A stretch of 64,000 nt of DNA from Mycobacterium simulans (lineage in GTDB: Bacteria > Actinomycetota > Actinomycetes > Mycobacteriales > Mycobacteriaceae), in NCBI RefSeq assembly GCF_900232995.1, contig NZ_OCVX01000003.1, positions 2,354,898-2,418,897 of the forward strand, written 5' to 3'. Every line of letters begins with the position of its first letter. The first letter of the stretch is position 1. The notes beneath the pieces were generated by a model. It did not search any database, was not told the origin of the DNA, and was given only the letters and a program-made list of their open reading frames with translations. Below are positions 62,705-64,000 of the stretch, in pieces. The translations under genes were made by a program, and so were the position numbers.

Positions 62705-64000
62705 ATGCGCTACGCCAGGGGTATCGGCCGGGTTGGTGCGCTAGCAGTTGTCCTGGGGGTGGGAGCGGCGATAAGCATCCCTGCGGTCGGTTATCCGGCG
62801 CCGGGGGATTCGGGCTCCGCAACCGGAGATCCGCGGGCGAAGCCATCGTCGCCGTCGGCTGAGGCTTTCCCACTGGGCACCTCGCCGCAGATCGACCCCA
62901 ACGAACTCTTTGCGGCCCTGCTGGAAGCCTTGGCCGCGATACGAAACGGGATTGTGCCTATCGTCTTCAACCGCACTCCCGTCGCGACCCCGCAACAAGT
63001 CAGCGTCCCCCAGGGCGGCACCGTAGGCCCGGTCGCGTTTACTGCCTTCGACCCCGACGGCAACAGGATGACTTTCAGGGTGCGTGAGCGCGGTGTGCCT
63101 GGTGGACCCCAGCATGGCGTCGTGCAGGTAGACCAACAAACCGCCAGCTTCACCTACACGGCCGATCCGGCTTTTGTCGGAAGCGACACCTTCACCGTGG
63201 CCGTCAGCGATGACACCAGCCTTCACGTACACGGCCTGGCGGGATATTTAGGTCCGTTCCATGGGCACGACGACGTCGCCACCGTGACCGTCTTCGTGGG
63301 CGCGACCCCGACCACGACAATCAGCGGTGACTTCAGCATGTTGACGTACAACATCGCGGGGCTGCCCTTCCCGCTGTCCAGCGCAATTCTGCCGCGCTTC
63401 TTGTACACCAAACAGATTGGGCAGCGGCTCAATAACTACTATGTCGCGAACGTCCAGGAGGACTTCGCTTACCACGATTTTCTGGTCAAGAAGTCCCAGA
63501 TGCCCAGCCAAACACCGCCCGAGCCGCCCACCCTGCTGTGGCCCATCGGGGTGCCCTTCTCCGATGGGCTCAACACTCTCGCGGAGTTCAAGGTGAAGAG
63601 GCTCGATCGGCAGACGTGGTGGCAATGCTCGGCCGACAACTGCCTCACCTTGAAGGGCTTCACCTACAGCCAGCTGCAAATGCCGGGAGGTGAAACGATC
63701 GATCTCTACAACTTGCATACGAACACGGGCGGTGGGGTGTTCACCAACGACAACCTTGCGCAGATCACCAACTACATCCAGCAGAACTCCGCTGGTCGCG
63801 CGGTTATCGTCACGGGCGACTTCAACGCCCTGTACTCGGACGACCAAAATGCTCTCCTTGCCTTTGCCACGAACAACTCACTCACCGACGCCTGGGTGGA
63901 AGTGCAGCACGGCCCAACCACACCGCCCTTCGCGCCAGTCTGCCAAGTGGGTAACGAGTGCGAGCTGCTCGACAAGATCTTCTATCGAAGCGGGCAGGGA
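62705..64000 (+). CDS. secreted Rv0888-type phosphodiesterase (nuclease/sphingomyelinase family), cut by window end
   Basis: 432 residues are present; the frame is still open at the window edge. Signal peptide (VGALAVVLGVGAAISIPAV). A cadherin-like beta domain at about 90-200, then an endonuclease/exonuclease/phosphatase catalytic domain: MLTYNIAGLP, catalytic Glu in NVQEDFAYH, LHTN and TGDFNALYSDD. M. tuberculosis Rv0888 (490 residues) has been described as an extracellular nuclease and sphingomyelinase (SpmT). AAGGAGA just before ATG 62705. The C-terminal His motif should lie just past the edge. Confidence 0.88.
   Translation, partial: MRYARGIGRVGALAVVLGVGAAISIPAVGYPAPGDSGSATGDPRAKPSSPSAEAFPLGTSPQIDPNELFAALLEALAAIRNGIVPIVFNRTPVATPQQVSVPQGGTVGPVAFTAFDPDGNRMTFRVRERGVPGGPQHGVVQVDQQTASFTYTADPAFVGSDTFTVAVSDDTSLHVHGLAGYLGPFHGHDDVATVTVFVGATPTTTISGDFSMLTYNIAGLPFPLSSAILPRFLYTKQIGQRLNNYYVANVQEDFAYHDFLVKKSQMPSQTPPEPPTLLWPIGVPFSDGLNTLAEFKVKRLDRQTWWQCSADNCLTLKGFTYSQLQMPGGETIDLYNLHTNTGGGVFTNDNLAQITNYIQQNSAGRAVIVTGDFNALYSDDQNALLAFATNNSLTDAWVEVQHGPTTPPFAPVCQVGNECELLDKIFYRSGQG

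Overview
The window is chromosomal DNA from a slow-growing, non-tuberculous mycobacterium. From about 27 kb onward the gene order closely follows the M. tuberculosis H37Rv interval Rv0853c-Rv0888: pdc/kdc, Rv0854, far, Rv0856, Rv0857, dapC, fadA, fadB, xpb, Rv0862c, Rv0863, moaC2, mog, moaE2, rpfA, Rv0875c-Rv0877, Rv0879c-Rv0883c, serC, Rv0885, fprB, Rv0887c, Rv0888. A complete mce operon, PGRS sequence, GTG starts, ATGA/GTGA overlaps and candidate leaderless promoters (a TANNNT box 6-8 nt before the start codon) fit this. The first 27 kb and 36.5-42.8 kb are accessory relative to my memory of H37Rv, so an M. marinum/M. ulcerans/M. kansasii-type species is likely. The exact species cannot be read from the sequence.

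1-27 kb is a mce-centred island that looks catabolic. It starts with an aldehyde dehydrogenase and a CaiB-type CoA-transferase, then yrbEA-yrbEB-mceA-F. Next come two duplicated pairs of Mce-associated (Mas) membrane proteins interleaved with small secreted proteins. A TetR-controlled membrane operon follows: two paralogous polytopic proteins plus CoxIII-like and CoxIV-like subunits without subunit I. The island ends with a cytochrome P450 and its divergent TetR, a secreted MmpS-like protein, an LpqH-like lipoprotein, and an amidohydrolase/acyl-CoA ligase/unknown operon. A GAGAAT-based operator recurs in front of several of these units. I infer a coordinated uptake-and-degradation system for a hydrophobic substrate.

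27-36.5 kb is the conserved lipid core: keto-acid decarboxylase, SRPBCC proteins, alpha-methylacyl-CoA racemase, DapC, and the FadA/FadB beta-oxidation pair, closed by a perfect 26-bp hairpin. 36.5-42.8 kb is an insertion relative to H37Rv: a TetR-controlled FAD monooxygenase, a CsoR/CstR-like regulator with a DUF302 protein, an F420-type oxidoreductase, a monooxygenase-fold protein, and a DUF35/thiolase pair. 42.8-48.5 kb carries the XPB helicase, its helicase-associated partner and molybdopterin genes.

At about 48.9 kb the 3' end of rpfA is joined directly to the 3' part of a PE_PGRS gene. The RpfA catalytic domain, the PE domain, and the genes expected in between (moaD2, moaA2, cspB, fadE10, Rv0874c) are missing. 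This is either a recombination deletion between GC-rich repeats or an assembly misjoin. The rest is collinear with H37Rv, plus a 59-bp VNTR before the Rv0880 homologue and an SRPBCC gene where H37Rv has PPE13. The window ends inside an Rv0888-type secreted phosphodiesterase. I saw no tRNA, rRNA, CRISPR array, insertion sequence or prophage gene.
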